Source: Pseudonocardiales bacterium
GTDB lineage: Bacteria; Actinomycetota; Actinomycetes; Mycobacteriales; Pseudonocardiaceae
Direction of reading: 5' to 3'
Assembly: GCA_019243635.1 (NCBI GenBank)
Contig: JAFAUB010000090.1
Span: 61,123 to 125,122, forward strand
DNA: 64,000 nucleotides
The notes beneath the pieces were generated by a model. The model saw only the letters and a program-made list of their open reading frames with translations. It searched no databases and was not told where the DNA came from. Numbering within the stretch: the stretch's first letter is position 1; each line of letters starts with the position of its first letter. This document shows, piece after piece, positions 16,293 to 24,376 of the stretch. The position numbers and the translations under genes are program-made.

Positions 16293-17039
16293 GTGACCGC
16301 CCCGCCCTCGCCGCGCGACCAGTTCATCACGATCTATGGCCGGATGCCGGTGCTCGAGGCTCTCCAGAAGCGGGATCTCGACGTCGCGAAGGTGATCGTC
16401 GCCGACAATGCGCAGGGGCGCGCCATCGATCAGATCGTCGACGAGGCGCGCCGGAGGGACATCGAGGTGCGGTACACCTCCCCCGCCCGGATCAAGCGGC
16501 TGGCGGGTAACGGCAAGCAGGACCAGGGCGTCGTCGCGGACATCACCGCACCCCGCATGGCCCGGCTGAGCGACTATCTCGTCCAACGCGGTGACCGGCG
16601 CACGACGCTGTTCCTCCTGGACGGCGTGACGAACCCCAGCAACGTCGGCATGATCTTGCGCAGCGCCACCGCGGCCGGCATCGACGGCGTCATCCTCCCT
16701 CGGCTGGGCAGCCCTCACGTGGGCCCGCTCGTGATCAAGGCATCGGCCGGGGTGGCGTTCGAGGCGTCGATCCTGAACTCAGCCAGCGCCGCGGCAGCCG
16801 CGTCGATGTTGCGCGAGCGGGGGTTCACCCTGTACGGGTTGACCGCCACCGCGAAGCGGTCGATCTTCCAGACGGACCTGGCGCCGCGTTCGGCCCTCGT
16901 GCTCGGCGGCGAGACCGCTGGATCGACGATCTCCCCCGATACGCGGTTGCGGATACCGATGCGCAACCACGTCGAGTCCCTGAACGTCGCCGTGGCCGCA
17001 TCCATCGTCGCTTTCGAGATCAGCCGCCGGCGCGGCTGA
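16293..17039 (+). CDS. TrmH/SpoU-family RNA 2'-O-methyltransferase
   Basis: A 248-residue SPOUT enzyme. The N-terminal substrate-binding domain (YGRMPVLEALQKRDLDVAKV) is followed by knotted-domain motifs: motif 1 NPSNVGMILRSATAAG, motif 2 ALVLGGETAG, motif 3 IPMRNHVESLNVAVAASI. These bind SAM and the target ribose in 23S rRNA or tRNA. The length and N-terminal domain fit RlmB/TrmH-like enzymes; the exact nucleotide is not predictable. Start is the GTG at 16293, 16 bases after the previous stop. Confidence 0.9.
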   Translation: MTAPPSPRDQFITIYGRMPVLEALQKRDLDVAKVIVADNAQGRAIDQIVDEARRRDIEVRYTSPARIKRLAGNGKQDQGVVADITAPRMARLSDYLVQRGDRRTTLFLLDGVTNPSNVGMILRSATAAGIDGVILPRLGSPHVGPLVIKASAGVAFEASILNSASAAAAASMLRERGFTLYGLTATAKRSIFQTDLAPRSALVLGGETAGSTISPDTRLRIPMRNHVESLNVAVAASIVAFEISRRRG

Positions 17040-17044
17040 CGGCG

Positions 17045-18039
17045 TCACGGGCAGGGCGGATCGTAGGCCATGTCCGGTGACACGTACTGCGCCCACTTCT
17101 CCGGGGTGAGGGTGTTCGCGGTGGTGGCGCGGATCCGCTGAATCGCGCGGGCGGCGTCCATCCCCCACAACCGCACGGTGTGATCGGCGCTGCCGGTGGC
17201 CAGCCTGTGCCCGTCAGGGCTGAAAGCGACTGCGGGGACCCAGCCGGTGTGGCCGGTCAGAGGTGTGCCCAGCGGTGTGGGGTGTGCCGGGTCGCCCACG
17301 TTCCACAACCGCACCGTTCGGTCGCCGCTGCCGGTGGCCAGGGTACGCCAAGACCAACCCGACAGGCTGCGGCGGACCGGCCAGCTGCACGAGCAGCTCG
17401 ATGAACGTGCGCCGGTCCTGGTCGTCGGTGCCCAGGGTGAACAGTTCCTCGAACTGGTCCACGACGACGAGGACCCGGGCTCCCGAGCCCTCGGGACCGA
17501 TATGACCGCGCAGCACCTCCACCCACCGCTGTGGCTCCGCAGCCGGGTGTGCCGGGTCGGCGCCGGTGAGCACGGCGATCTCACCGGCCAGCGCGGCCAG
17601 CGGCTGCGCGGTGGGAGTGAACACGAGCGTCGGCCATCGGCTCGACCCCGGCAGGGCACCGTCGGCCAGCCGGGATAGCAGACCGGCGTGCAGCAGCGAG
17701 GACTTCCCCGCCCCCGACGGCGCCACCACCACCTGCACACCGCCGCCACGCAGCCACGTGTCCAGGCGCGCGACCAGCTCCGCGGTCAGCTCGTCCCGGC
17801 CGAAGAACCACCGGGCCTGCTCGCGCCCGAAGGAGGCCAACCCCGGATACGGACACTCCCCCGCCCGCCCGCGCGCCCGGCTCGGCCCGCCGCGCGTCGC
17901 GAACACCGTCCCGATAGTGCAGGGGCAGATCCCGGGCGGCTTGGTTGACGCGGGCCTGCCCGGAAGCGTGCGCTTCCAGGCGAACAGAGTCCCCCGCGGG
18001 CGGCGGCTGTTCCGGGGGCTGCTCCCCGGAGGCTCCCAC
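17045..18039 (-). pseudogene. Broken nSTAND-like ATPase with WD40 repeats
   Basis: Read leftward, the N-terminus (GTG 18039, SGEQPPEQPPPAGDSVRLEA, VNQAARDLPLHYRDGV) is in one frame. Near 17857, at a run of five C, the frame shifts into ECPYPGLASFG, the P-loop [15 protein letters not shown] and Walker [13 protein letters not shown]. Near 17345 this joins, in yet another frame, directly onto WD repeats ([34 protein letters not shown]) and a C-terminus [19 protein letters not shown]. The rest of the STAND module and most propeller blades are missing, so a deletion plus a frameshift have killed a conflict-type ATPase gene. Its tail closely resembles that of the intact TIR-WD40 protein at 59870. 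Confidence 0.8.
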
Positions 18040-18042
18040 CGG

Positions 18043-18471
18043 TCATTCCCCGGTGGTCACGTGCAGGTCACGACCCGCCTGGTGCACCCGACTGCCGCCG
18101 AACGCCGTGGCCTGCATCGTGATCGTGGCGCCCCGCTGGGGTTCGGCGTCGGCCAGCGCCGAACGCAACTGCGCCACCACCAGCCGCAGCTCATCCGCCA
18201 GCTGCGGATCAGCGGCCAGCAGGCGCCGCAGCCGACCCTGCCACTCGCCCACCAGAGCCTGCTCCACCTGCTCGTCCCCCGCCCGCAGCGCGGCGAGCAC
18301 CTCGGTACGACTGTCCTCCAGCTCAGCCTGCACCGTCTCGGCCCGCGCCGGATGCACCCGCCGCCACAACCCACCGACCGCGCTCGTGGCGCGCTCCCAC
18401 GCCGCCGTCGCCAGCAGCTTCACCACCGTGGTCGCCGCCGTGGACGTCAACGCCGTCAGCTCCGGATCCAC
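18043..18471 (-). CDS. Small protein preceding nSTAND/WD40 gene, with C-terminal QAGRD motif
   Basis: 142 residues from GTG 18471 (GGAGGG upstream). The N-terminal part (DPELTALTSTAATTVVKLL, WERATSAVGGLWRRVHPAR) is amphipathic and helical, as is the middle (LRRLLAADPQLADELRLVV); the C-terminus ends SRVHQAGRDLHVTTGE. Proteins like this recur directly upstream of TIR- or STAND-WD40 genes in actinobacteria and are probably adaptor or sensing partners; that is inference from context. The gap to the broken partner gene is only 3 bases. Confidence 0.6.
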   Translation of the reverse strand: MDPELTALTSTAATTVVKLLATAAWERATSAVGGLWRRVHPARAETVQAELEDSRTEVLAALRAGDEQVEQALVGEWQGRLRRLLAADPQLADELRLVVAQLRSALADAEPQRGATITMQATAFGGSRVHQAGRDLHVTTGE

Positions 18472-18546
18472 GTCCCCTCCCGCAACTCCCCGCGCGGGCG
18501 ATGCTACCCCCACATACGCGGAGCCCCGCCGCGATGCGCGACCCGG

Positions 18547-18583
18547 GGTGCACAAGCATCCATGAGACCGCGCGGGGAGGGAG
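18547..18583. repeat. Inverted repeat, right copy (pairs with 14247-14285)
   Basis: Contains CAAGCATCCATGAGACCG and CGCGGGGAGGGAG, the reverse complement of the left copy with a 2-base gap and one substitution. It lies in the promoter region between the small gene ending its leader at 18471 and the phosphodiesterase gene stop at 18590. Confidence 0.8.
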
Positions 18584-18589
18584 GAGGGG

Positions 18590-20233
18590 TCAGTCGGACA
18601 GGGCTTGGGTGTGCTCGCGTTGGACGGCTTGGAGCTCGCTGGGGTTCAGCCCGAGCAGACGCAGGATCGTCGGGGCGATCTGGGTGGTCTCGACCGGCTC
18701 GCCGAGGGTCCCCGCGTCGTCCACGCCGGCACCGGACAGGACGATCGGCACGTTGCGGTCCTGCGGGTCGGCGCCGCCGTGCTCAGCGATCTTGCTCGTG
18801 CCGCCGGTGTAGACGACGCCGTGCTGGACGATGCCGAACAGGTCGGGCACCCTAGGGTCACCGGCGGGGACGCCGAAGAACCTCGCCGCGGCGCGGCCGG
18901 CGAACACCGTCGCCAGCCCGGAGGCGGTGAACGGCTTGGGGGCACCGGTGATGCCGTTGCCCTGCCCGGACTGGGCGAGCAGGAACGCCTTGGCGAACTC
19001 GGCGGCGGCCTGCGAGCGGTCGGTCAACCACAGCAGCATGGCGTCGTCGTCGGTGGAGTGCGCCACGAGGTCACCGGCGCCCGGGTGGGCGTTCTTCCAG
19101 GCGGTGTTGAGGCCGGCGAGCAGCGGACCGTCCGGGATACGGGTGAGCGCCGCCGGGTTGGTCGGCGACTGCCCGTGCTTGGCGGACAGGATGATCGTGG
19201 TGTTCCCCTCGAGGCCCCTGGCGTGGATCTCGTTGACGAACGAGCCCACCTGGGAGTCGACGAAGTCCAGCGCGCCCGCGAGCACCGGGCCGGGCGTCAC
19301 GCCGTCGGCCAGGTAGCCGCCGGGCCGGCCGCCCGAGGTGGGCAGCTTCTGCGCGGTGGACACGGCCTGGAAGTTCATCCCGAAGATCGCCGGTACGCCG
19401 ACGTGGGTGGTGCGGCCATGGTCGAAGCCGTCGATCTCGTTACGGATCGCCTGGGCCTTGTAGCCGTCGTACTGCTGGGTCTTGGCGTTGTCCTTGGTCC
19501 AGTCCTGGCCGGCCGGCAGCCCGTCCGCCTGGCTGTTGATCTCAGGAGTGAACAGGTCCTGCACGCCCGTGCCGGAGGGCCCGTCGAGGATCTCATAGGC
19601 CGGGTGCTTGTCCGACCACGCGGTGCGCAGGTCGTGCGCCCGGGCCACCTCGAAGATCGTGTTCACCTTGAGGTACTGGTGCGGGTAGACCGGCTTGCAG
19701 GTCTTCGGGTCGACGGGCAGCTTCGCCGGGTCGATCAGGGTCTCCGGGTGGCTGGTCAGCTGCAGGATGCTGCCGGGCAGCCCCGACAGCCCCTGGCCGG
19801 CGTCGAGAGAGTTCGGGTTGCGGTCCAGGTTCTCGGCGTACTCCACGTCGGCGCCGGTGGGCGCCCCCGCCGGGCAGCTCGTCGTGCCCGCCGGCAGCAG
19901 CGCGTGGTTGAAGCTCGAGTCGTAGTACACGCCGGTGGTGTCGGGGTTGCCGCCGGTGGCCTGGGCGACCATGCCCGGGAAGGAGTCGGACGGCACCGGG
20001 GTGCTCGCGTGGGTGAAGTCCACGCCACGGTTCACGAGCGCGGCCAGCGCCGAGGTCGGATGGTGCGCGACATACCAGGTCAGGTCGGCCTGGTGCAGCC
20101 CGTCGACCGACAGCAGGAGCACGTGGCGACTGCCGTCCTGGTGCGACGGGTCGGCGACGGCCGCGGCGGGCGCGACCAGGGCGCCGCTGAGAACGGCGGC
20201 GGCCAGGACGGTGGTGCGGCGCGGTAAGCGCAT
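18590..20233 (-). CDS. Secreted alkaline-phosphatase-superfamily phosphodiesterase/nucleotide pyrophosphatase
   Basis: A 547-residue protein with a clear signal peptide (MRLPRRTTVLAAAVLSGALV, cleaved after an Ala-rich stretch). The type I phosphodiesterase fold is shown by VLLLSVDGLHQADL (first metal Asp), STPVPSDSFPGMVAQATGG (nucleophile region), TIILSAKHGQSP, and EHGGADPQDRNVPIVLSGAG near the end. It hydrolyses phosphate mono- or diesters outside the membrane. ATG 20233 has GGAGG upstream and starts the signal peptide; the longer frame is rejected. Confidence 0.88.
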   Translation of the reverse strand: MRLPRRTTVLAAAVLSGALVAPAAAVADPSHQDGSRHVLLLSVDGLHQADLTWYVAHHPTSALAALVNRGVDFTHASTPVPSDSFPGMVAQATGGNPDTTGVYYDSSFNHALLPAGTTSCPAGAPTGADVEYAENLDRNPNSLDAGQGLSGLPGSILQLTSHPETLIDPAKLPVDPKTCKPVYPHQYLKVNTIFEVARAHDLRTAWSDKHPAYEILDGPSGTGVQDLFTPEINSQADGLPAGQDWTKDNAKTQQYDGYKAQAIRNEIDGFDHGRTTHVGVPAIFGMNFQAVSTAQKLPTSGGRPGGYLADGVTPGPVLAGALDFVDSQVGSFVNEIHARGLEGNTTIILSAKHGQSPTNPAALTRIPDGPLLAGLNTAWKNAHPGAGDLVAHSTDDDAMLLWLTDRSQAAAEFAKAFLLAQSGQGNGITGAPKPFTASGLATVFAGRAAARFFGVPAGDPRVPDLFGIVQHGVVYTGGTSKIAEHGGADPQDRNVPIVLSGAGVDDAGTLGEPVETTQIAPTILRLLGLNPSELQAVQREHTQALSD

Positions 20234-20457
20234 GGCATCGAGCCTCCGAGAAGTGACCGGCCGGGTGCCGGCGTCACCCGGATGGGTAACGGTTGAAAGC
20301 GGCACGCAGCGCACGCGGACGTGAAGGGGGAATGAACGCGCCGAGAGCCCACGAGTGCATGTCCGCCGTTCGCCGTCCGTTCAGGCGCCGGTCTGTGCTC
20401 AGCCACGTCCGAGCCGGCTCATCGAGTGGCTCGACACCACCGGCTACCCGAGCGAGA

Positions 20458-20598
20458 GTGACTAGACGCAGCACCCGGCTCGGCGTCAGCGCCACATCGG
20501 CGGCCGTCGCCACCACCCTGGCCTCGACGTTCCCGGCTGCGGTGGGTGCGGAGGAGCACGGTAAGCAGACCACCACGCCGATCCAGCACCTCGTGGTG
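20458..20598 (+). pseudogene. N-terminal stub of a secreted phosphoesterase (phospholipase C-like)
   Basis: From GTG 20458 the frame encodes a signal-peptide-like stretch (RLGVSATSAAVATTLASTFP), then TTTPIQHLVV, the start of the phospholipase C / acid phosphatase core that normally continues IFxENxSFDHYFGTYP. Here the sequence goes out of homology immediately after LVV. Only about 47 codons remain. The preceding stretch 20234-20457 shows no gene I can support. Confidence 0.45.
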
Positions 20599-20660
20599 AC
20601 AGCAAGACGATGCCGAGTTCTCGCTGGTCTGCTGGACGTAGCGATGCATTCGGTATCGAG

Positions 20661-21146
20661 TCATGATTCCGAGGTGTCCGCGAGTGCCTTCTCCACGGCT
20701 TCCTCCGGCGTCTCAACGTGCTCGATTCCGGGCACTGGCCGGCCGTCTTTATCGAGCAGTCGCCAGCCACCGAGCGAGATGACCGGCACGCCGCCCCGAC
20801 GCTTCGCCAACGCCACCTCGCTCAAGGTGCCCCATGAGCCGCCGACCACGATGACGGCGTCAGCGCTCCACACGATGATGGCGTTGCGCGCCTCGCCCAT
20901 ATTGGTGACGAGGGTCACCGAGAGATCAGGGGAGGCTCCTTCGCGGGTGTCGTTCGGTCGGATACCGACCACCAAGCCGTCTTTGGAGCGCACGCCGGAT
21001 GCCACCGCTGCCATGACACCGATGCCGCCACCGCATATGGTGACCGCGCCACGCTCAGCGAGAAGCTGGCCGACCCGGTAGGCGTTGGCCTTGTCTTCCC
21101 CAGCGCAGTCGAGACCCGGCCCGCAGACGGCGACGTGGTAGGGCAC
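20661..21146 (-). CDS. SLOG/LOG-like nucleotide-binding protein (TIGR00725-type)
   Basis: A 161-residue Rossmann-like protein. HVAVCGPGLDCAGEDKANAY opens the fold; TICGGGIGVMAAVASGVR is the glycine-rich loop typical of SLOG/LOG proteins; IIVWSADAVIVVGGSWGTLS is the second conserved site where LOG enzymes carry PGGxGTxxE. The variant GGSWGTLSE makes cytokinin-riboside hydrolase activity uncertain. SLOG proteins bind nucleotides and are common in bacterial conflict systems. GTG 21146 follows GGTGAGGAG; an upstream extension is possible. Confidence 0.7.
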   Translation of the reverse strand: MPYHVAVCGPGLDCAGEDKANAYRVGQLLAERGAVTICGGGIGVMAAVASGVRSKDGLVVGIRPNDTREGASPDLSVTLVTNMGEARNAIIVWSADAVIVVGGSWGTLSEVALAKRRGGVPVISLGGWRLLDKDGRPVPGIEHVETPEEAVEKALADTSES

Positions 21147-21520
21147 CGGAGTCTCCTCACCAGGCGGCCAGCTGCGGCAGCCCATGAGGGCGATGCTCAC
21201 CCCGACGTCGCCGAGGCAGAGGCTGAGGTCGTCGAACAACACTTCCCTGGCCGCACAAGTTCACTCGATCGGGGTGGAGGATGACGTATTTACCAGGCGT
21301 TGCTCGCCCTCCTTCCTGTGGTCGCTGGTTGAGGTGGATGGAAGCTGCGGGTGGGACGGAGCATCGGTACGGCAGAGCAGGGGAGTTCATGCCGCGATGG
21401 ACAAGCCACGAAACCGCGGCTGAACCGGACTCGTGCACGGACACGCCGCCACATGGTGTGGCCTGCCGTCCGCCCGAGGACCAGGGAAACGCCAGCCGAT
21501 GGGAGAGGAGCGGAAGCGAG

Positions 21521-22168
21521 ATGAGCGCCGACGACATTCGACGGACGATAAGCGTCACCGGGGTAGGTCGGGTCGCAGCCGCGGCGGACATCCTCCTGTT
21601 GAACCTCGCTGTGGAGACCCAGGCCGCAGCCGCCTCGGACGCGCTGACCGAGAACAACAGGCAAGCGGCGGCCGTGCTGTCGGCTCTGAAAGACCATGGG
21701 ACCCAGGAACGGGATATTCAGACGACCCAGCTCAGCATCGAACCGGTAACGGAGCAACCGAGGCCGAACGACACGCAACCACCGAAGATCGTCGGGTACC
21801 GCGTACGGAACGGCTTGAGCGCCAGGTTACGAGACATACAGGGCGCCGGCGCGGTCATCGACGCGGCAGTCCAAGCAGGGGGCGACGCGACTCGCATCGA
21901 GGGTATCTCATTCTCCTTCGCCGACCCTTCAAGCTTGCTCGTCGAAGCCCGGAAGCGGGCCATAGACGATGCGAGGGCCCGGGCCCGACAGCTGGTGGAC
22001 GGACTTGGCGTAGGACTCGGAGGCGTCATCTCGATCTCCGAGTCGGATCTCGGTGGCGGGCCGAGGATCCAGGCATTCGCCGCGGTCGCGGACTCCACTC
22101 CCGTCCTCCCCGGTGAGTCGGAGGTAGCCCACCAGGTCACAGTCGGTTACGAGATCTTCACGAAGTAG
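21521..22168 (+). CDS. SIMPL (DUF541) domain protein
   Basis: A 215-residue SIMPL-domain protein: ISVTGVGRVAAAADILLLNL at the N-terminus, QTTQLSIEPVTE, VGYRVRNGLSARLRDIQGAG and the helix EARKRAIDDARARARQLVDG are family hallmarks. Most DUF541 proteins are periplasmic, but no signal peptide is seen here, so it is probably cytoplasmic. Function in bacteria is unclear; mammalian SIMPL binds signalling kinases. ATG 21521 is preceded by GGGAGAGGAG. The next gene follows after 39 bases. Confidence 0.8.
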   Translation: MSADDIRRTISVTGVGRVAAAADILLLNLAVETQAAAASDALTENNRQAAAVLSALKDHGTQERDIQTTQLSIEPVTEQPRPNDTQPPKIVGYRVRNGLSARLRDIQGAGAVIDAAVQAGGDATRIEGISFSFADPSSLLVEARKRAIDDARARARQLVDGLGVGLGGVISISESDLGGGPRIQAFAAVADSTPVLPGESEVAHQVTVGYEIFTK

Positions 22169-22207
22169 ACGTAAGGACCCACCTCACAATTCGAAAGAAG
22201 GATTCCC

Positions 22208-22609
22208 ATGAACGCGCCCCAGCCCCAGCCCCGGCCCGGAGGCCAGAGCGCCCCTCGACCTCAGAGGCCGAGTGGCACAAGGCCCGCTGAGTCCGCTTTT
22301 ATTGCCGGTAGCCAGTTCGACAGCCAGTGCTACGTCGTCAGCAGGTTCGACGGCCTGCATATCCGTGAACGTGCCAGCAAAGGCTCCAGGTCCGACGGTC
22401 ATCTCGATGCAGGACAGGCTCTTCCCGCCAGCTGTGAGGTTGAGCGCGGCGACTACTACCGGGACTGTGGGGGGAGCGACTGGTGGATTCAGGTCTCGTA
22501 CGAGGGTCGCACAGACTACGTTGCCTGGGCATGTGTGGACTGGTACACATCTGATGACGGGTCTGGCGACGAAGGACCTGGTTTCAGGGTTGGCGCCGCG
22601 CAGGGTTGA
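22208..22609 (+). CDS. Hypothetical protein with Pro/Gln-rich N-terminus and SH3-like region
   Basis: 133 residues from ATG 22208 with AAGAAGGA 8 bases upstream. Residues 1-30 are proline/glutamine-rich and disordered. Residues about 38-112 (SQCYVVSRFDGLHIRERASK, then DWWIQVSYEGRTDYVAWACV) look like a bacterial SH3-type beta fold with two cysteines. No family assignment beyond that. Probably co-transcribed with the SIMPL gene. Confidence 0.55.
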   Translation: MNAPQPQPRPGGQSAPRPQRPSGTRPAESAFIAGSQFDSQCYVVSRFDGLHIRERASKGSRSDGHLDAGQALPASCEVERGDYYRDCGGSDWWIQVSYEGRTDYVAWACVDWYTSDDGSGDEGPGFRVGAAQG

Positions 22610-22717
22610 CGGCGTGTCTGTGTGTTGTCGATGCTCTCTCCTGGGAGCCGGGGGTCCCCTCCGTAGGCGGTCTGGTAGCCCGACTGCGGTGCGCGCGCGG
22701 GACCACACCGGCGTCCC

Positions 22718-22792
22718 GGTAAGTGTCGTGCGGGTAAGTGTCATGCGGTAAGTGTCATGCGGTAAGTGTCACAGTGGTGAAGTGTCACAGTG
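22718..22792. repeat. Five-copy short tandem array (GGTAAGTGTC unit)
   Basis: Copies start at 22718, 22733, 22747, 22761 and 22776, spaced 14-15 bp. Four begin GGTAAGTGTC and the last GGTGAAGTGTC; each carries GTGTC, whose complement is GACAC. It sits between the SH3-like gene and the DUF3072 gene. No open frame is convincing across it. Confidence 0.85.
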
Positions 22793-22834
22793 GTGGGAGG
22801 AGCTGAGGGATCTGACACGGGGGTACACGCATCG

Positions 22835-22885
22835 ACCCGCTGAGGCCAGGCCAGGAGTCACGCCTCTGGCCTGGCCTCAGCGGGT
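22835..22885. terminator. 20-bp-arm perfect hairpin at the 3' end of the DUF3072 gene
   Basis: ACCCGCTGAGGCCAGGCCAG (22835-22854) and its exact reverse complement (22866-22885) with an 11-base loop. The leftward stop codon at 22858-22860 is in the loop, so the right arm encodes the protein's last residues. Best read as a terminator for the leftward transcript, possibly bidirectional. Confidence 0.7.
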
Positions 22886-23133
22886 GGAGCGGGCCGGGTG
22901 TCCCGGTTCCGTTGCAGATCCATCCCCGATCCTTGGCGCCCCCGGCCGGTCTTCTCGCGCAGCCGGTCGATCAGCTCGGAGGCTTGGGCTTTGGTCAGAT
23001 CGTCCGGGACGTCCTCACCGGCCTCCCGTGCCAGCGTCTTGAGGTAACTGTGCTGCGGCCCGGTCATCGGCTCATCGCCGGTGACCCAGTCGTCGGGATC
23101 CTTCTCGGGCGAGCCCATCACCGCGTCGGTCAT
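22858..23133 (-). CDS. DUF3072 family protein
   Basis: About 91 residues. EKDPDDWVTGDEPMTGPQHS followed by YLKTLAREAGEDVPDDLTKA is the DUF3072 signature (a SAP-like helix pair). The acidic N-terminus and basic C-terminus (LREKTGRGRQ) suggest a small nucleic-acid- or protein-binding module; function unknown. ATG 23133 matches the family length, though an open frame continues upstream. The gene ends within a strong hairpin. Confidence 0.75.
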   Translation of the reverse strand: MTDAVMGSPEKDPDDWVTGDEPMTGPQHSYLKTLAREAGEDVPDDLTKAQASELIDRLREKTGRGRQGSGMDLQRNRDTRPAPPAEARPEA

Positions 23134-23235
23134 GCTCGCGCCGTACCCCCCTGCCGCCCTGCTGAAACCAGGCGCGGTTTCCCTCATCGGCCGTCCCGCC
23201 CGTGACACGATCCTTCACCGTCCCATCAGCCGATC

Positions 23236-23934
23236 ATGACGATAGACGATGCTGACCACGTGAGCGCTCAATCCGACGGCCCCACCACACCCGCCGCCCG
23301 CCGCGGCATGTCGGCACGCACGGAGGTGGCCGTCTCGGTCCTGATCGGGTTGGCCGCAGCGGCGCCGACCATCATGGCGAGCTCGGTGCTGCTGGGGCTG
23401 CTGGTCGGCTGGGACCTCACCTCACTGGTCTACATCACCTGGCTGTGGACCACGATCCGCAACCACGACGCGCGGCACACCGCCGAACGCGCCACCACCA
23501 CCGACCCGGACCGCACCGTCGCCGACCTGCTCCTGATCAGCGCGGCCGTCGCCAGCCTGGTCGCGGTCGGATTCGTGCTCCTGCGAGCCGGACAGACCCA
23601 GGGCGCTGAGGAGCTCCTCCGGGTCGGGCTCGGGCTCGTCTCCGTCGTGGTCTCCTGGGCCGTCGTGCACGCCGTCTTCACCCTGCGCTATGCGCAGCTC
23701 TACTACGCCGAGCAGGCCGGTGGCATCGACTTCAACCAGCCCGAGCCCCCGACCTACACCGACTTCGCCTACCTCGCATTCACCATCGGCATGACCTTCC
23801 AGGTCTCCGACACCCCGCTGCGCAGCAGGGTTATCCGGCGCACCGCGCTGCGGCACGCCCTGCTGTCCTACCTGTTCGGCACGGGCATCCTCGCTACCAC
23901 GATCAACCTGGTCGCCAGCCTCAGCAGCAAGTAA
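23236..23934 (+). CDS. DUF1345 family membrane protein
   Basis: A 232-residue protein with about five hydrophobic helices. [20 protein letters not shown] near residues 175-195 and [17 protein letters not shown] are diagnostic of DUF1345. The N-terminal 25 residues are polar. No function is established. It is divergent from DUF3072. Confidence 0.85.
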   Translation: MTIDDADHVSAQSDGPTTPAARRGMSARTEVAVSVLIGLAAAAPTIMASSVLLGLLVGWDLTSLVYITWLWTTIRNHDARHTAERATTTDPDRTVADLLLISAAVASLVAVGFVLLRAGQTQGAEELLRVGLGLVSVVVSWAVVHAVFTLRYAQLYYAEQAGGIDFNQPEPPTYTDFAYLAFTIGMTFQVSDTPLRSRVIRRTALRHALLSYLFGTGILATTINLVASLSSK

Positions 23935-23998
23935 AAGCACGAGCCGGCGGGTCGCGGCGGAATGTCCCGCCAGTTCATGATCGAGATAGCATCTGCCC

Positions 23999-24331
23999 AC
24001 CGAGTTGTGGACCCGGCTGCCGGCCCAGGCCGAGGACCACGTAGAGATCCTGCTGTACGCGGGCATGTTCCTGACCGATGATCCGACCCTGGTCAGGTGA
24101 CTGCGCAAGAAGGCCGAGGACGGAACGAAGATCCGGTTGCTGTTGGGTGACCCCGCCAGCCCCGAGGTGACCCGCCGCAGCGTGGACGAGGGCATCGGCA
24201 AGGCAACGATCGCCGCCAAGGTGCGCAACGCGCTATCCTTCTACCGCCCGCTGGACAGCATTCCAGGAATCGAGATCCGCTGCCACGGCACCACCCTGTA
24301 CAACAGCATCTACCGCTTCGACGCCGAGGTC
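23999..24331 (+). pseudogene. C-terminal (PLD-like) domain remnant of an XRE-type regulator
   Basis: The frame reads TELWTRLPAQAEDHVEILLY, AGMFLTDDPTLVR, a TGA at 24098-24100, then KIRLLLGDPASPEVTRRSVD and GIEIRCHGTTLYNSIYRFDA before homology ends at about 24331. This is the sensor-like C-terminal domain of a common actinobacterial helix-turn-helix regulator. The HTH is missing, there is an internal stop, and the last part has been replaced by the start of the HAD gene. Clearly non-functional. Confidence 0.7.
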
Positions 24332-24376
24332 CGGTCCACCGAGCCGCACCCCTGTCATCGCCACAGCGTTCACCCG

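Noticed and set aside
22718..22792. CRISPR-like regular repeat
   Set aside because: Units are 14-15 bp directly abutting with no spacers and no cas genes.
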